64,000 bases of DNA from Mesostigma viride (GCA_009746045.1 RPFO01000076.1:1114114-1178113), one strand, 5' to 3'. Positions 1 through 12,470 are shown, counted from the stretch's first letter. Translations and numbers: made by a program. Notes: generated from the sequence alone by a model not told the origin.

Positions 1-3000
1 TTGGTTTTCAGTCGTCGCTGCAAGATTGACCAAGTCTAAACTTACTCATCTACATCCTTATTAAGGGAAGGCCAGTAATAAGACGCGGCTACTAAGTCCC
101 GTACGGCCGTTTACCACGCCTGATGAGCAGCCTAAGTCATGCCAACTCAAAGAGCAATGGAGGAGCGACAGATAGGAGGGACATAACAGGGCGCCATTGA
201 GGGGGAGAATCTGCTTACCTGCACTATATAAAACCCACCTACAAATTTACAAGGATGCTTGCCCCACCCCTAATTGTTGGGGATGTGCAGCAAGGATGGC
301 AGCTAATGCTTTCCGGGCTCAGTGGCCGTAAAGAGTCTACTAATAAGGCGTTCAAGATCAAGAGGTAGGCATCGCTACAGAGATGGTATCCAGAACAGGT
401 CTAAAGAGATCTCCTACCGCCTTGCCAAAGAGAAGGGGAGTCCTAAAGGGACTACGTTTTCATAAGACTTTCCTGACCAGTCGCTATATGGGCTAACGGT
501 ATAGAAATTTTAGTTTTTCCCCTCCCCCCCACCGAGGCACGGAAGGCCTCAGCACGGAGAGAGAGAGTCCTACGTGAGAAAGGAGTCAGGCATGCGAACA
601 GCTGTAGAAGAGGGTAGGCATAGGATTCAGGTCATCAGGTAGTTCACCATAAGGGGTTACACCATAGTAGTAGAACTAGAGTAGTATTGAAAATCCAAGG
701 TCCGAAAAAGGATAGTCGCACGGACGAGAGAGTGCATCTGGTACATATGTTATACTACACCCTGTGAATACTGAAGTTTAAAAGGGGAAAGAACGTGCTA
801 AAAATTCCATCCAGCGCGCTTCGCGACGGAGGGATAGATGTTGGGTGGGAGAGAAGATGGGTAAGGGACGTGATCCGTTTGGATAACTAATCTGATAGGA
901 TCTAGTTCACAGGTTCATTCAGCAGACATCAAATTGGCACCTTTTAAGAAATGCTGCGCACGCGTGGGCAACAAATAACACCACAGAAGATCCTGCTGGT
1001 GTACGGGATAGTTACGCTCCGCAGGGAGCATATGTCCTAGAGAGTAATACTCAATTGTTGAAGCCCTGACCCTAGATCCTGGAGAAGGACGCCAGCCTAT
1101 AAGCTACCTTACTAGCATCTTGTAAGCCCACACAAAGGCGTGTGTAGTAGTATCCGTAGGGGATGAGGTACAGGAGGGGAAAGGAGTGGGATTTTAGGCA
1201 CTGAAAAGCCGACTTGACATTCATACCCAAACAAAGGGATATCCTTCTTTAATAAGAGTGATTAAAGTAGGGGCGCTATAGTTGCGAAAGCCGGGATAAA
1301 ACGCCTATAGTTAAGAAGCAATTCTAGAAAACTAACGTGACACCTTTAACGTGATAGGCGGGATAAGGCCAGTTACCTGAATTGACTGTAGTTTTGATCC
1401 GGGTCGGTACAACCGGCCGGCATCTGACAGAACGTGCCCTAAAAATGGGACACTCCTACCGAACGAACTTTAGCACGGCGTGCGCCCACAGAAGAATTTT
1501 CAAACGCCATTTATTTCTAAATACTTTTTTTAAATCAGCGGTAGGTGCGTTTCAAAATCAGGAGAGTAAATAAGAATAATCAGTACTCTTTAGGTACGCT
1601 TGAGCACAGAACGGTTCCATGCTCAGATAAAGAAACACGAGGAGAAGGAAGGACCTTATAGAATCATGAGGACACACTGAGGAGGGTGAGAATTTCCCCA
1701 TAACAGGTGCTAAAGACTTCATTTCGAGTTAAGAACATTTGAAAAGAGGCAGGCCGAGTTACGAGAGGGGCGGTCCCATAGCCGCTACTCTAAACTTGAA
1801 TGACCAATAAGGCGGTAGCGAGAAGGCAGGTTTTATGGCAATCCTCAGGAGCTATCCGAAAGCTCCAAGAAACCATCCGCACAAATCCAGTACTGTGAAA
1901 CAAGTGGAACCTTTAACCTTATGTAAATATATTCATCAATACGAGCGGAGAGGTGTATTTAGACTTCACAGTAATATCATTCAACTTCCATAACAGTAAC
2001 TGAGGCAAGAAACTTGCCATTTGGCATTAGGAACTAGAAAGCGACACCAGCCCTGAGTAGGGAGTTACTAGCTCTATGTAATCCTGCTTCTAATAATGAC
2101 ACTAAAAGTCTGTTTTAGTTCCTTTAACTCGGTAGGGCCCATTCTATACATCGGAGAGTGCGTAGGAAACGCACCGTCTTTGATACTACACGTGTTAAAA
2201 CAGACGAGGAGGAGATAAGAAGGAGTCTTTTCATTCAAAAACTTTTTTGAGGAATCTATCACAGCCATGCATCTTACTATTTCATTTCAGTAAATCCACT
2301 CCTATTGTATCCCCACTGTGTTTTATATCTATATCCACCACTATGTTAGTGATAGGTTATGCCCTGTACACTTCTAACTGAAGGAACATACATAATAAAT
2401 ATCCATTTTCTTTTAATTCAAACGCAACCATCATTGCGACCATCAATACTCAGATATAGGTCTTACAGGAGGATCTACAGGTGTTAGGAGGAGTAATACG
2501 ACCAAGGATAAATTTTCCACTCTATACTGACGTTCAGGTTACCCAGTAAGAACTATCTGGAAAACCAAATGACCATGTATCATAATTAATAGTAATCTTA
2601 TTATGCCTGGTGCCAAATCTTAATCGCTAGTAATACAATCAGCGGGTAGTTGATGGGGGCTATAGCCGCAGGTTTGGACAGTACGTCCTGTATGACGGGA
2701 GGAAGGGAACAGCGAGCGTACCCGGGGGAGATGGACTGGTGCGGCCATCAGCATAAGAACAGTGACAGGTTTGGTGTGGAGGGTAGGACTAGTCCTAAAC
2801 GCCTAACTAGGCATCGCTCACGAAGGAAGCTAGCCGCCCACCGCTACTACCAACACAGAACATTCAAGAGTTCATCAGCAGTGCAGAAGGGTCTACACGT
2901 GTGAGGGACCGTTTAAACCACATCAAGAACATATGAGACCGCACACGTATGTGCGTAGGGAAGATTCAGCTTGCCTACAGAGCGTATAAAAACAGGCAGG

Positions 3001-3080
3001 CAAAAATTGTTTTCTGGAGGGTACTATCTAAGGACCTGTCCAGGTTAACCCCGTGCTGACAGGCCTACTGTTCCCCCTCC
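1..3080 (-). pseudogene. pol: Noisy copy of element A pol (protease, RT, RNase H)
   Basis: This parallels 13673-16630 on the minus strand. Recognisable islands include the protease region near 2640-2900 and the RT entry region near 2074-2268, whose short reading frame matches part of the clean pol. No reading frame survives for more than about 90 codons because of one-base indels. It should not be annotated as an independent gene. Confidence 0.8.
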
Positions 3081-4725
3081 CCCCCCAAATCATGGGAACT
3101 AACCCGAAGAAGACCACTGCGAAAAAGCCACTGCTGGAGGGTCACGAGGAGCGAAGAGGGTGCGGGAGCCTGATTATCATAGGGAACCCTAAGGATTCCC
3201 TGTCTGCACAGCATCAGCCTACTAGGGGTAGCTGAAGGAATGCGTCCTGAAGTGGGACGAATAGGAGCACGCTGAGGGGGTACGAGGAGGCTGCAGAGCG
3301 GTCGGATGAGGGGGAGCACCCGAAGGAACTTGGGGCACTTCACCGTTTAAGATGACCTACTTCCTTACAATAGATAGCAGTGATATGAGAGACATCAAGG
3401 GCGAGACGGTCAGTAACACAGATATTCTTATTGCGTTTCTACATAGGAGTTCTCCTCCTCATGGTAGCGGGTAAGGATTAATATTATTAATACGGGAAAC
3501 GCGGTAGGAAGAGAAGGGGTGGTGCAAGAACTCTGCTACACGCAAGAGATGGGCGCATCAAACTCTTCATATGAAGTCGCTAAAATGCATAAGTTACCCT
3601 GACACGCAAGGTAACGCAAAGGCCTAATCGATCTGGCCAATCGAATCAGGAGGGACTTAAATGGTTCCAAACGCCTTAAACAACTTCTTGCTACAGAGTT
3701 TAGGTGTAGGCCATGAGAGGCCAAAGACCACACTGAATGAGCCTTAGCAAGCTCAGGAGGTAATAGCGAGGTTGGTAAGATAGTGAGAACTAACACAGCA
3801 TCATGAGAGACGCCAGTCTATATGATTCTGCCACGACTACTGTGTTTCTGGGTAAGCAACATAATAAAGGTGAAAAAACTGTTGAGGGGTAGATTGACAT
3901 TCCAGCAATTGGGAAGGTTAGCAGGAGAAGAGGGAAGGCAGGAGGCTTAGGGGGATATAGAAGAGTCAAGTTTTCCACATAGGGCCAGCTATCTTCCACT
4001 GCCTAGTAATAAGCTGGGATAGAAGGAAGGAAAGAGAAAAGTCTTGGGTAGGGTCTGAAGGAGGCCACCGTTTCAGGCTGGTGGCAGCCATAAGAAAAGG
4101 GGACAGTATGATGCTCACGAAGAGAGGAGTAGCAAAATGATGCATAGATTTTCTATCATCTAGGGGCATGGTGCGTGAAATCACTGTTAACTTCAAATCA
4201 GCCAACACGGGTAGGGACCTGGCTGCCTCATAAGGCCGTCTCAGTAGCGACCAGGAAGCAGGTGGTAAAAAGGGAACTTGCACTAGGGCCCAGAAGGGCC
4301 GACAGGGGCAGAGGCGACGAACACCGTGTTACAGAGCGGCATGGAAAGGGCACAGGGTGGGAGGAGGCCTTAGAAGCATTGTTAGGTTGAGAGGAACCTG
4401 CTGGAGGGGTGAGCAAGTGCAGAAGGGGCAGGGCCACTGGTTCACAACGAAAAGAGGTTCCTCACTAAATCTGACTGGGAAATCCGTTAGTTCATAGTAG
4501 GTGGTAATTGAGGACACGGCGACCACCAGCAACAGGAGAAGGAGGCGTGAGGTACGGCAGAATACCGTTGAGGAGTTGAGAGGGTGTACCGTTTCCAAGG
4601 GAGGTCGGCACGTCGGTTACCACGATTGTTGTTATGTTGTATATATTATTATATTTAGTATTATCATAGTAGGAGTATTGGTAGGTATAGCGACACTGTT
4701 ACCACCCACTGATCCATTTAATTAA
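3081..4725 (-). pseudogene. gag: Noisy copy of element A gag
   Basis: This parallels 16631-18216 and includes the internal C-rich tract near 3065-3087 and the AT-rich gag start region near 4620-4725. The frame is fragmented into pieces of 60-105 codons on the minus strand. The disruptions are absent from the clean copy, which fits read error better than evolution. Confidence 0.8.
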
Positions 4726-4839
4726 ATAAATGATTAGAAATCTAACTGAAAGCAACAAAGTAATGGACAAGGTCTAATTTAAGGCAAAGGAAGGAAAAGA
4801 AAAACTTTTATGGGCTTAAGAAAGGAAAACTATTTAACT

Positions 4840-5235
4840 CAATCCTTTTTAAACAACAGTAATGGATTAGGAACCGAATTCTAAGGTGAGAAGGAAGATC
4901 TCAAGCCTAGAGTGAGGATGCAGGCCCTCTGGTGAGGGAGAAGAAGAGGGTAGCAAAGACTAGCGTCTCTACTGGAGGACGGACCATAGAGGAATAGGGC
5001 AGTACATGCAGACCTAAATCTGTTTGGCTTAATGAATGCTAATAAGGAACTGCGCTTGAGCTTCTGTCGAAGAGAACATAAATTTCTATACGCGGTGAAT
5101 TCGTTTGTATAGAATTTACACGTTCTGAACGATCTTCCATTAGCTGTCGGACCACGAAGAGGAAAATGGAGGACCGATTGGAAGCTAATCACTACGTAAT
5201 ATTTTAAGCTAGACTATTAATACTAGAAGAATGGG
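4840..5235 (-). pseudogene. Noisy copy of the viroplasmin-like small ORF of element A
   Basis: This matches 18341-18733 with several indels. The reading frame that is intact in the clean copy is broken here. Confidence 0.7.
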
Positions 5236-5850
5236 AAGGAGCAGTAAAAAGATCGCCGCGGCTCATAGGCTAACGCACTTGTTCTTTGATTATCGCGAAT
5301 TAGGAGTGGAAGGGGTAGGAGTCGACTTAGCATGGGTTGATCTGGATCACCAAATGGACGAGGGCGGAACATACGGTCAGCGCTCGTGTCCTAAAGTCAG
5401 CCGACCCAGGTGAATATATCTGGCGAGTGCGCCGTTCTAATGAGCAGCAACACAAAGAAAGGTGGATCCTACCGACGCTAATCGTCTCACTAACGACCGA
5501 AACGAAACCATCACCTATCTCGACAGTCACCTTATCTCCGACATCACCTATCTAGACAGTAAGCAACCGTAAGCAGGTGAAAACAAGGCGAAGACAGGCT
5601 AACTACGAAGGGTATTATCCCGCTGCGGGCATGTCTAGCATCTAGGTAGAGCGTGTTCCCGAAAGGGCAGATCTAACTTTTTTTTTCCCTAGCTTGGGGG
5701 AAGGAGAAGCGACACCACGCCCATTACCTATCAAAGACGCTGTCGGCTTCGTATTCTCTGGACTGCGTGAAGGGGTCTTGAAAAAGGCTATGTTGGCAAG
5801 ATCGTGGCGTCGTTGTACTCTACCTGAACTGAAGTTCGCTCCGGAACCAT

Positions 5851-6470
5851 TGTACGCGCCGGGGACTACCCTCCGCCTCTACTTCTAATGGGCCTGATAC
5901 TACCTGAAATAGGTCAGGCCTCCTCTACTCAGAGACCTTTGGGCGGAAAGACGAACGTGACGGAGCTGTGATCTCAAATGCATTAACGTATGTGTTATAC
6001 GTATAATTACGCCATTACAACCCATTTACTCCAAAACCCGGTTTTACTCCATGGAAAAGAGGAAGGAAACCACATACTTACACTGCCGTGACCCAAGTTC
6101 TCTATATGCTGTTAATCATTTAACACACCCGAGTAAACACACAAGGGTAGAACACGCATAAATGCGTTCAACGGTCAACACGCTCGGCCGACATGGCCCT
6201 CGCCTAAATGCAGGGATCGAAGGTCACGTACTGTGCACCCCTTCCTACATATCACAGAGGATCTCCGGTCCACACATGAGATCGTACGCAGAAGATCAGG
6301 CCACAGAGACGCGGGCGGCCAAGGCACCCAATGTACCCACAGTTACTGTTAAACGAGACAATAATGTCCGGTAGAGCCCTAAACGTAAACCTAGGAGACA
6401 ACTGAGGCCAAAAGACCCTAATTTTACGTCCGTAACTTAGGCGAACACGACATTGTTACGCGACGTAACA
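5851..6470 (-). repeat. Noisy copy of the 5' LTR of element A
   Basis: This corresponds to the LTR at 19279-19851 but is about 47 bp longer through scattered insertions. It ends with the same CGTAACA terminus, followed by TCTGG and B1 pol sequence, so the junction is the one found at 19851/19852. Confidence 0.85.
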
Positions 6471-8756
6471 TCTGGCCCCCCCCCTTGGGAGGCCATGAGC
6501 GCCACGAAGCAAATGTACTTGCAGTCGCCTTTCTCCTCCAGAACATTGTGAAGAGCATTCGTGCAGGTTGTCACACGCCAGCCACATGTCAATTAGCTAA
6601 GCAAGACATTTCCTTGGAGCAAACAATAATCAAGGTGGCCCTGCTCCTGGCCAGCTTGCCTGCTGCACAAATGCACCATGCCCATGCTGTCAGTTCTTAC
6701 CAGTGTGTGCATCTGCACGACAGGAAGCCACTTAATAGCTGGATAAAATAGCTCCTCAAGCTAAGAGCAGTATGAGAGCCCTGTCACAGATTGCCCTGCC
6801 ACTCCAGCAATTCAACTGCTGCGGAAGTTCCACCTGTTTTGTCCAACCGACTTTACCAGCCAGACCAGAAGAGATTTTTCTTGCACCAGGGTTATTTATA
6901 TGGCTGCAAGACGGCCCTGACCGTCTTGACCTTCCTACTATCCAATAAGAACTGTCCACATAGAGCATCATGTCAAAAGGTCTGTACAAAAATCCAAAGG
7001 ACCCAGCATGAGAGGGGATGACCATTGCGAAACAGCTCTACCATCTCTTCAGGCCACCACACCGTCAACCAGTTGGGAATCGGTCAACCGACTCAATACC
7101 AACACGGATCAGGAGCACAAATGCTGGCCAGCACATGCCACATACCTCGTATTGGCACATCTGGCCTAGTTGATGGCTTCCTGCAAGGACATCTATGATT
7201 GCTGAGCGATAATCCTACCACCTCCAGTCTGATAGGATCCATTACCTGCTGATGGACTAAGGCTCGCCTGCATTCCACACAAACACGCCATGGGCTCATT
7301 CCAAACCTGATCTGGACTCATTACCCAGTTAAACACAGTTTCTGGATCCTGGCCAGAGTCAACTCCTTGCCAAGTGGATGCCCAGGAGATGCAGATCATC
7401 AGCCGTGCAGGGAGGCAAACGCCTGCAACCCCTCAAGCTACCCTGAAAACAGACAAGGATCAACTGGAAGAGACTGAGACCACACCGACAGACCTGACGT
7501 AATACTCTCCAAGTTCTTCCTCAGATGATGGGACTCGAATCTTAAGGCCTCCGCCTTGGAGATACCTCAAATACCTCGTCTTCCAGCTCTGCCTCAACAC
7601 TGCAGGCCCACTTACAGAGAAAGGGGGCCTTGTGACGCCAAGTATCTTGTCGCTACATGCTGATTCACTTAAGAAAACGCCCTCTTGAAATCTCTACCAA
7701 TACAGTAAGCATCAGGGTATCCCCTGTTCAGAAAACTGACAAGTAAATGCACATACAATAATCCTCCAGTGTATCATGCAAAGCATCCCTGGTGTGTAAA
7801 GCTCCTCATCTGATAACTTCAAGTGCCATGAGTGGACTCAGGTCACAAAACTGGTCTAACATTTGGCACCTCGCACGCCATCTACCTCTGAGCTTGAGGA
7901 CAAACAATCAGGACCTGAGCAGCTGGTGAATCCTCCTCAGGTAGTGAGACTCCACAGGCTTGCACTTCGACCCATAGCTCTATGACAGAAAGACACAAAG
8001 TCCAAGGGTTCCATGCCCTATCAGCACTATAGATCCAGTGCTGCTTTGGGCTTGCATTCTCCACTACTATAAGCTTCCGCCAAAGGTACAGGGACTCGTC
8101 CTGGGAATCTGGTACCTCTGCACACCCAACTCACGTGGGTCAAACGTAGTAGGGGAGATCAGCATGGTCCCCAGCAATGGGCTCCTTTGTATCAGGACCC
8201 TCTGCCCTCTTAGACCCCTCACAGCCCTTACAGCCACACTAAGACCCTGGGAGTAGCGATATCTCTGCCAAGGGAAGGCGGCCCTGCCTTCTCTAATGCT
8301 AGCTCCTCAGAGGATTATCCGTCACCCCTGGTTAAGACAAAGAAGTTCTTTGACCTTAGAATGGCAGGCCCCTGATCCTTCAACCACACTGAACGTTGGG
8401 TGGCACCCCAGGATAGGCACACTCACTTCTCCCAAGATCTTCATGGACACATTCCCAGAGAAATCAGACACAGTAGGCAGCTAGGGGATATGACCCACTG
8501 CAAGCCTGCAGCATCCTCTACCCTTAGAAATAGGACACCTGTGAGTTGGTATCCCCTCTATGCTGGTGACCCCACATTGACCCCCATTCCCGTTGAGCTT
8601 TAGATACCTTGGGATTCCACGCTTGCCTGTTCTCAGCAGAGCGGTCGAATGATGCTTCCATGAAGGCAGCCACCCGTGGACTGTGGTGGCAGCCCTGGCC
8701 CAGCCTCTGCCTTGTGAACAACGTGCTCAGCAGACTGCCTGCTGCACCCTCATCCC
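6471..8756 (-). pseudogene. pol: Noisy copy of element B1 pol 3' part
   Basis: This follows 19852-22030, covering RNase H, RT and the retropepsin-like region of the B1 pol, with frequent one-base indels. Near 8756 the similarity to pol stops and unrelated-by-position B1 3' UTR begins, which marks a probable misjoin. Confidence 0.8.
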
Positions 8757-9174
8757 AACAAGACATTGACAATAACAAGATTATTTTATTATAAAGAAGT
8801 AACCCATAGTGAGGCCCCTTGGCAACCACGTCCAACATGGTCACACAACCAGGGATTTTATTAGCATGCAACAGGTTGGTTACAGAGAATATATACAAAT
8901 GTACAGCAACCTGTTAGAGCCAACACTTGGGCTGCCCTTGCAGGGACCGTCCATTCCATGAAGACCCAAGGCCCATTACAAAGTCCTTAAAGACTCTTCT
9001 GCAGCTCCATGACAGAGCCTGCAGGCGAAATTCTCAGCCAGGGAGTGACTCCACCCTGACCCCTGTCCAGCAGAGTGTGTCTGAACTCTGAAGGACCTGC
9101 TGTCAGCCACCACGTGGCTGCCCAGCCCACTGGGATGCCTCCCACCTAGAGCAAGGCTGTTTGGTCTACTCTGG
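8757..9174 (-). mobile_element. Element B1 3' untranslated region, outer part cut off
   Basis: Read on the minus strand, this segment is homologous to the 3' untranslated region of B2 at about 32600-33010, including the phrase CCTGGTTGTGTGACCATG and a nearby AATAAA-type signal. It is clean sequence, unlike 1-8756. It is the continuation of B1 pol beyond the element A insertion. The 3' LTR of B1 expected further left is missing because the contig switches to the noisy duplicate. Confidence 0.8.
9170..9174. repeat. Target site duplication of element A, left copy
   Basis: The sequence TCTGG lies immediately outside the left LTR and is repeated immediately outside the right LTR at 19852-19856. 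Confidence 0.93.
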
Positions 9175-9746
9175 TGTTACGCCGCGGGTATCTACCTCCG
9201 CCTCTACCTCTAATGGCCTGATACTACCTAAACTGGTCAGGCCTCCTCTACTCAAACCTCTGGCGAAAGACGAACGTGACGGAGCTGATCTCAATGCATT
9301 AACGTATGTGTTACTATAATACGCCATACAACCATTTACCAAAACCCGTTTACTCCAGGAAAAGAGGAAGGAAACACAACTACACTGCCGTGACCCAAGC
9401 CTATATGTGTTAATTCATTTAACACACGCCGAGTGCACACACAAGGGGTAGAACACGCATAAATGGTCACCAACGGTCCAACACGCTCGGGCCGACATGG
9501 CCCTCGCCTACAGATGCACGCTGGTCCACTACATCTACTGATGCACGCTGGTCCACTACATTCTACCAAAGGATCAGGACCACTAGTAAAGTACGCGGCG
9601 CGGCGCCCAACGGCACCCAATGTACCACAGTACTGTTACGAAGACAATAATGTCCCGGTAGGAGCCTAAACGTAAACCTAGGGACAACTGAGGCAAAAGA
9701 CCTAATTTACGTCCGTAACTACAACGAATTGTTACGCGACGTAACA
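9175..9746 (-). repeat. 3' LTR of element A
   Basis: On the plus strand it starts TGTTACGCC and ends GACGTAACA. It is nearly identical to 19279-19851. Differences seen include one missing G near 9214, one G/A difference near 9234 and two adjacent changes near 9434. Confidence 0.93.
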
Positions 9747-9759
9747 CCTCCCCCCCCAC
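9747..9759 (-). promoter_or_regulatory. Polypurine tract of element A
   Basis: On the minus strand the sequence GTGGGGGGGGAGG abuts the 3' LTR directly, as expected for the plus-strand DNA primer of an LTR element. Confidence 0.85.
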
Positions 9760-10098
9760 AAAGGTAGGGAGCCCTCTCCCTACGCAGGGAGGAACAAAGG
9801 GGTAGGAAAAACCTAATGCACCCAACACACACCAACACAATCGATAGACCATCCCAGATACAAACACCAATAGTTCACACGGTCTCCACCACCACGCCGG
9901 GTGGTGTAGGGTTAGCCAGCACCAAGCCTGGTGGGAGGTTCCCCTAACTGCCTGGAACGGAGTCCTGGCCGGGGGGGAACGGCACTGGGCAGGACACACA
10001 GAGTAAACACATCAGCGCAAGGACCAAGAACGTCAACCAACTGGCCAGAATATGAGGGCGACTCTACATACCGGAGGGACAACACCCTCAGGTCGGGC

Positions 10099-10835
10099 CT
10101 AAGGCCCTCTATCTATGGCCATCCGTCTGGTAGGTACCACGGGAGGCCAGCAGGACTCCAGGTAGGCCTGGTAGTGGGCCACATCCTCGACATTGTCATG
10201 CCTATCTACAGTGAGGAAAACATCGGCCCACACGCCGTCAGGAAAAAGGCCCAGAAAGGCCCAGTAATACCTATGCTGCGTAAGAACGACCTGGCCACGG
10301 GCCCAGTCCAGGAAGCCACAGGCAAAGAGGCGAAGGAAAGGCTCTACCGCGATCAAACAGAGGGCCCGCAGGAGGAGGCGATGGTACCGGATCCGAGGGC
10401 GCAAACCCGTCGGGAAAAACAGGTCCACCAGGGCTCCACGTTGGACGGCCACATCCGGATGTGCCGAACCTCTCGGGAGCGCCACCGACGAGCACACTGT
10501 CGCGACCCGAATGTCTCCAGGTAGTCGCTGGCCCGAGGAGGAGGGTGGACGGGAGTCTAGACCCTGGCCCGGGATGGGCGCCGGACGACGGGCATCCCAC
10601 TCGAGGATGGGCTGGAGGACCGTGTTGTACGCAGCACCCGTACCGCAGGAAACTCTACCGTAAGGGCATCCGAAGCCATAATGCCCAGAGGCGGAGGGTA
10701 AGCCCACTGGAACCCACCGTAGGTGTCCAAGTCGTTGTGGCGCCTAGCCCAGCGATACAGAACGCGCCGGACCAGGATCTCACCCTCGAACACCGGATCA
10801 GCTAAAATAACCATGTCGAAGGAGGCCGATCAGTC
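10099..10835 (-). pseudogene. Element A third ORF, frameshifted C-terminal part
   Basis: Several overlapping minus-strand frames (10557-10814, 10099-10707, 10798-11175) continue the protein-like composition of the ORF at 10836-12470. They look like one longer protein cut by one-base shifts near 11200, 10810 and 10600. The last part is rich in aromatic and charged residues, with stretches such as HRYYWAFLG and ADVFLTVDRHDN, and stops at 10099. I recognise no domain. From 9760 to 10098 I see no further gene. The lack of a signal peptide or transmembrane pattern argues against an envelope gene. Confidence 0.5.
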
Positions 10836-12470
10836 TCAATGGGTAGGCCACGATCCCGAGGCGCCCGACACACCTGGGAGAACCCGTAGGACATGGGGAG
10901 ATGGCAAGCTCAGCAGAGGCGCGCGGCAGGTCACACTGTCGGCAGGCGAGTGCGGACATACCATACCCAGGAATGGGCGTGTCGCGCGACTCCGGCGTCG
11001 CATGCACCACAGAAGGGGCCCTGTCCCGATCACCCTGGGACAACTCCCGGAGGGAATCGGCAGCGCGGGTGACGCGAGGATCCTGACCGGTGGACCGAAC
11101 AACCGCGGCCAATGACCGCGAGGCCGAAGGAGCAGGGACCGAAGCAGGGGCCGACGCAGGGGCAGGAGCCGACACCGACGCAGGGGCACTGGTAAAACAG
11201 GAGGTCGCGCCGGACCCGAAGCCAGAGAGGGCCGTGACGGACCCGCCATCGACGCAGGCGCGCCGGTCTCCGTTGCCGGTGCACCCTCAGGCCACATATT
11301 GAAGATAGGGCCCGTAGGGACAGGCAGCCCGGCATAAGATTGGTTACCATCCAAGCTCCAGTCGGGCACCGGGATCCTCTGCGGGGGACCACCCTCCCAA
11401 AGCCTGGGATGATCGCCCGTGTCGCTGAAGAAACCACGAACTGGCTGTGAGGGCGCAGCGGACGGCCCAGAGGGGGCGACGGCGGGCACAGCCGAAGGGG
11501 CTGAAGACTCGCGCCGAGGCGCGGGAACGTCGGCCGCAGGCACGGAGGCAACCGGAGGTGTCGGAGCCACAGCAACCGAAGGGGTAGGGGGCGCCGGCGA
11601 AACCACAGGTGCCGAAGCAACCAAAGGGGTAGGGGGCGCGGACACCACAGACACCCCACCTGGCGTGGCCGGAGTCTGCGCTTGGGCCGCCAGGAAGGCC
11701 CCGAACGCCGTGGTCAGGGACTGGATCTGAGCCTGCATAGCCGAGACCGTCGCCGAAAGAGGATCAGGCAAACCCGAAGGGGTAGGCTCTACTGCAACAT
11801 CCCGGGTCGACCGAGGGGACGACGGGACCGGAGAGGGAGGAACAGACGCCGAGGAGGCGGACGCAGCGCTCGAGGCAGAATAATCTGGCGTATAATGTAC
11901 CTCGGCTGGGGCGCCCGAAGGGGCAGGACCACTAACCGCTAGTTCCGCCGACTGATCAGCTATCTCCATGAATTCTACGGCCCGTAAAAGGTCACAGGGG
12001 TTCTCATCTACCTCAGCATCACCCTCAGCCGGAAGCCAAGGGAACACCTCCCGTAGGCAGGTACGGCCCACAGGGGTAGAGAGGTAGGAGAACACACGGC
12101 AGCACCGGAGAACCGCATCTATCTGTCCCAAGGCGGGACAGCTGGAACCACACCCCAACAAACAGTGTCCGGCATCGTCGAACCCGTGCAGGACAAGCTG
12201 GTGCGGCTCATCAGGGGAAGGACCATACCACGTGACCCCGAAGAGGGCCGCCCTGACTAAGCTCGCATGTTGGGCCTGAAGGGCCGGCTGCACAACGCCA
12301 CCCGGGTAACTTGATCGCGACACCCAGCGGCCCGGAAGGGCCTCGAAATACAGCTCAGGGTCCGGTAGGGGCGGGGACGGCAGCGAGCTCTCAGCCGGAG
12401 GGGTAGGCTCTGACATGACGGCTGCGGAGGGGGGGGACAACCAACCACCCGTCGACAGCAGACATAACAT
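10836..12470 (-). CDS. Element A third ORF, Ala/Pro/Ser-rich protein of unknown function
   Basis: A 544-codon frame starts at an ATG (12470) downstream of pol. A second in-frame methionine (MSEPTPPAES) about 19 codons in is an equally good start. Residues 40-190 look like a compact domain with several cysteines (LLGCGSSC, RCCRVF) and acidic patches. Residues 195-350 are low-complexity Ala/Pro/Ser with one possible coiled-coil stretch (MQAQIQSL). After about residue 420 the frame becomes Arg/Leu/Pro-rich and is probably out of register: the -1 frame at 10798-11175 keeps the earlier composition. An ORF between pol and the 3' LTR is unusual for chromoviruses. It could be a Gag-like or nucleic-acid-binding accessory protein, but no family is recognised. 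Confidence 0.55.
   Translation of the reverse strand: MLCLLSTGGWLSPPSAAVMSEPTPPAESSLPSPPLPDPELYFEALPGRWVSRSSYPGGVVQPALQAQHASLVRAALFGVTWYGPSPDEPHQLVLHGFDDAGHCLLGCGSSCPALGQIDAVLRCCRVFSYLSTPVGRTCLREVFPWLPAEGDAEVDENPCDLLRAVEFMEIADQSAELAVSGPAPSGAPAEVHYTPDYSASSAASASSASVPPSPVPSSPRSTRDVAVEPTPSGLPDPLSATVSAMQAQIQSLTTAFGAFLAAQAQTPATPGGVSVVSAPPTPLVASAPVVSPAPPTPSVAVAPTPPVASVPAADVPAPRRESSAPSAVPAVAPSGPSAAPSQPVRGFFSDTGDHPRLWEGGPPQRIPVPDWSLDGNQSYAGLPVPTGPIFNMWPEGAPATETGAPASMAGPSRPSLASGPARPPVLPVPLRRCRLLPLRRPLLRSLLLRPRGHWPRLFGPPVRILASPALPIPSGSCPRVIGTGPLLWCMRRRSRATRPFLGMVCPHSPADSVTCRAPLLSLPSPHVLRVLPGVSGASGSWPTH

Larger units (their letters stand above)
1..8756. other. Noisy duplicate of 13673-22030, probable unpolished assembly segment
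   Basis: The segment follows 13673-22030 in order through the pol, gag, small ORF and 5' LTR of element A, the TCTGG junction and the pol of element B1. It differs mainly by scattered one-base insertions and some deletions, so it is about 400 bp longer and every reading frame is broken. Insertion-dominated error of this kind is typical of raw single-molecule reads and unlike mutation decay or RIP. The copied stretch includes the exact A-into-B1 junction, so it is the same locus represented twice, or a very recent duplication. It ends abruptly near 8756, where the sequence jumps from B1 pol to B1 3' UTR. Confidence 0.85.

Noticed and set aside
1-8756. Old duplication degraded by mutation or RIP
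   Set aside because: Differences are mostly one-base insertions, not transitions, and the neighbouring copies are nearly clean.
9336-9669. 94- and 68-codon frames repeated at 19441-19774
   Set aside because: They lie in both LTRs of element A and owe their duplication to that. No protein signature.
10461-11942. Plus-strand Arg/Gly/Ala-rich frames opposite the element A third ORF
   Set aside because: Antisense low-complexity shadows. Element A reads on the minus strand.
10836-12470. Envelope gene making element A a retrovirus-like element
   Set aside because: No signal peptide, transmembrane segment or envelope-type cysteine pattern. Composition is Ala/Pro/Ser-rich.
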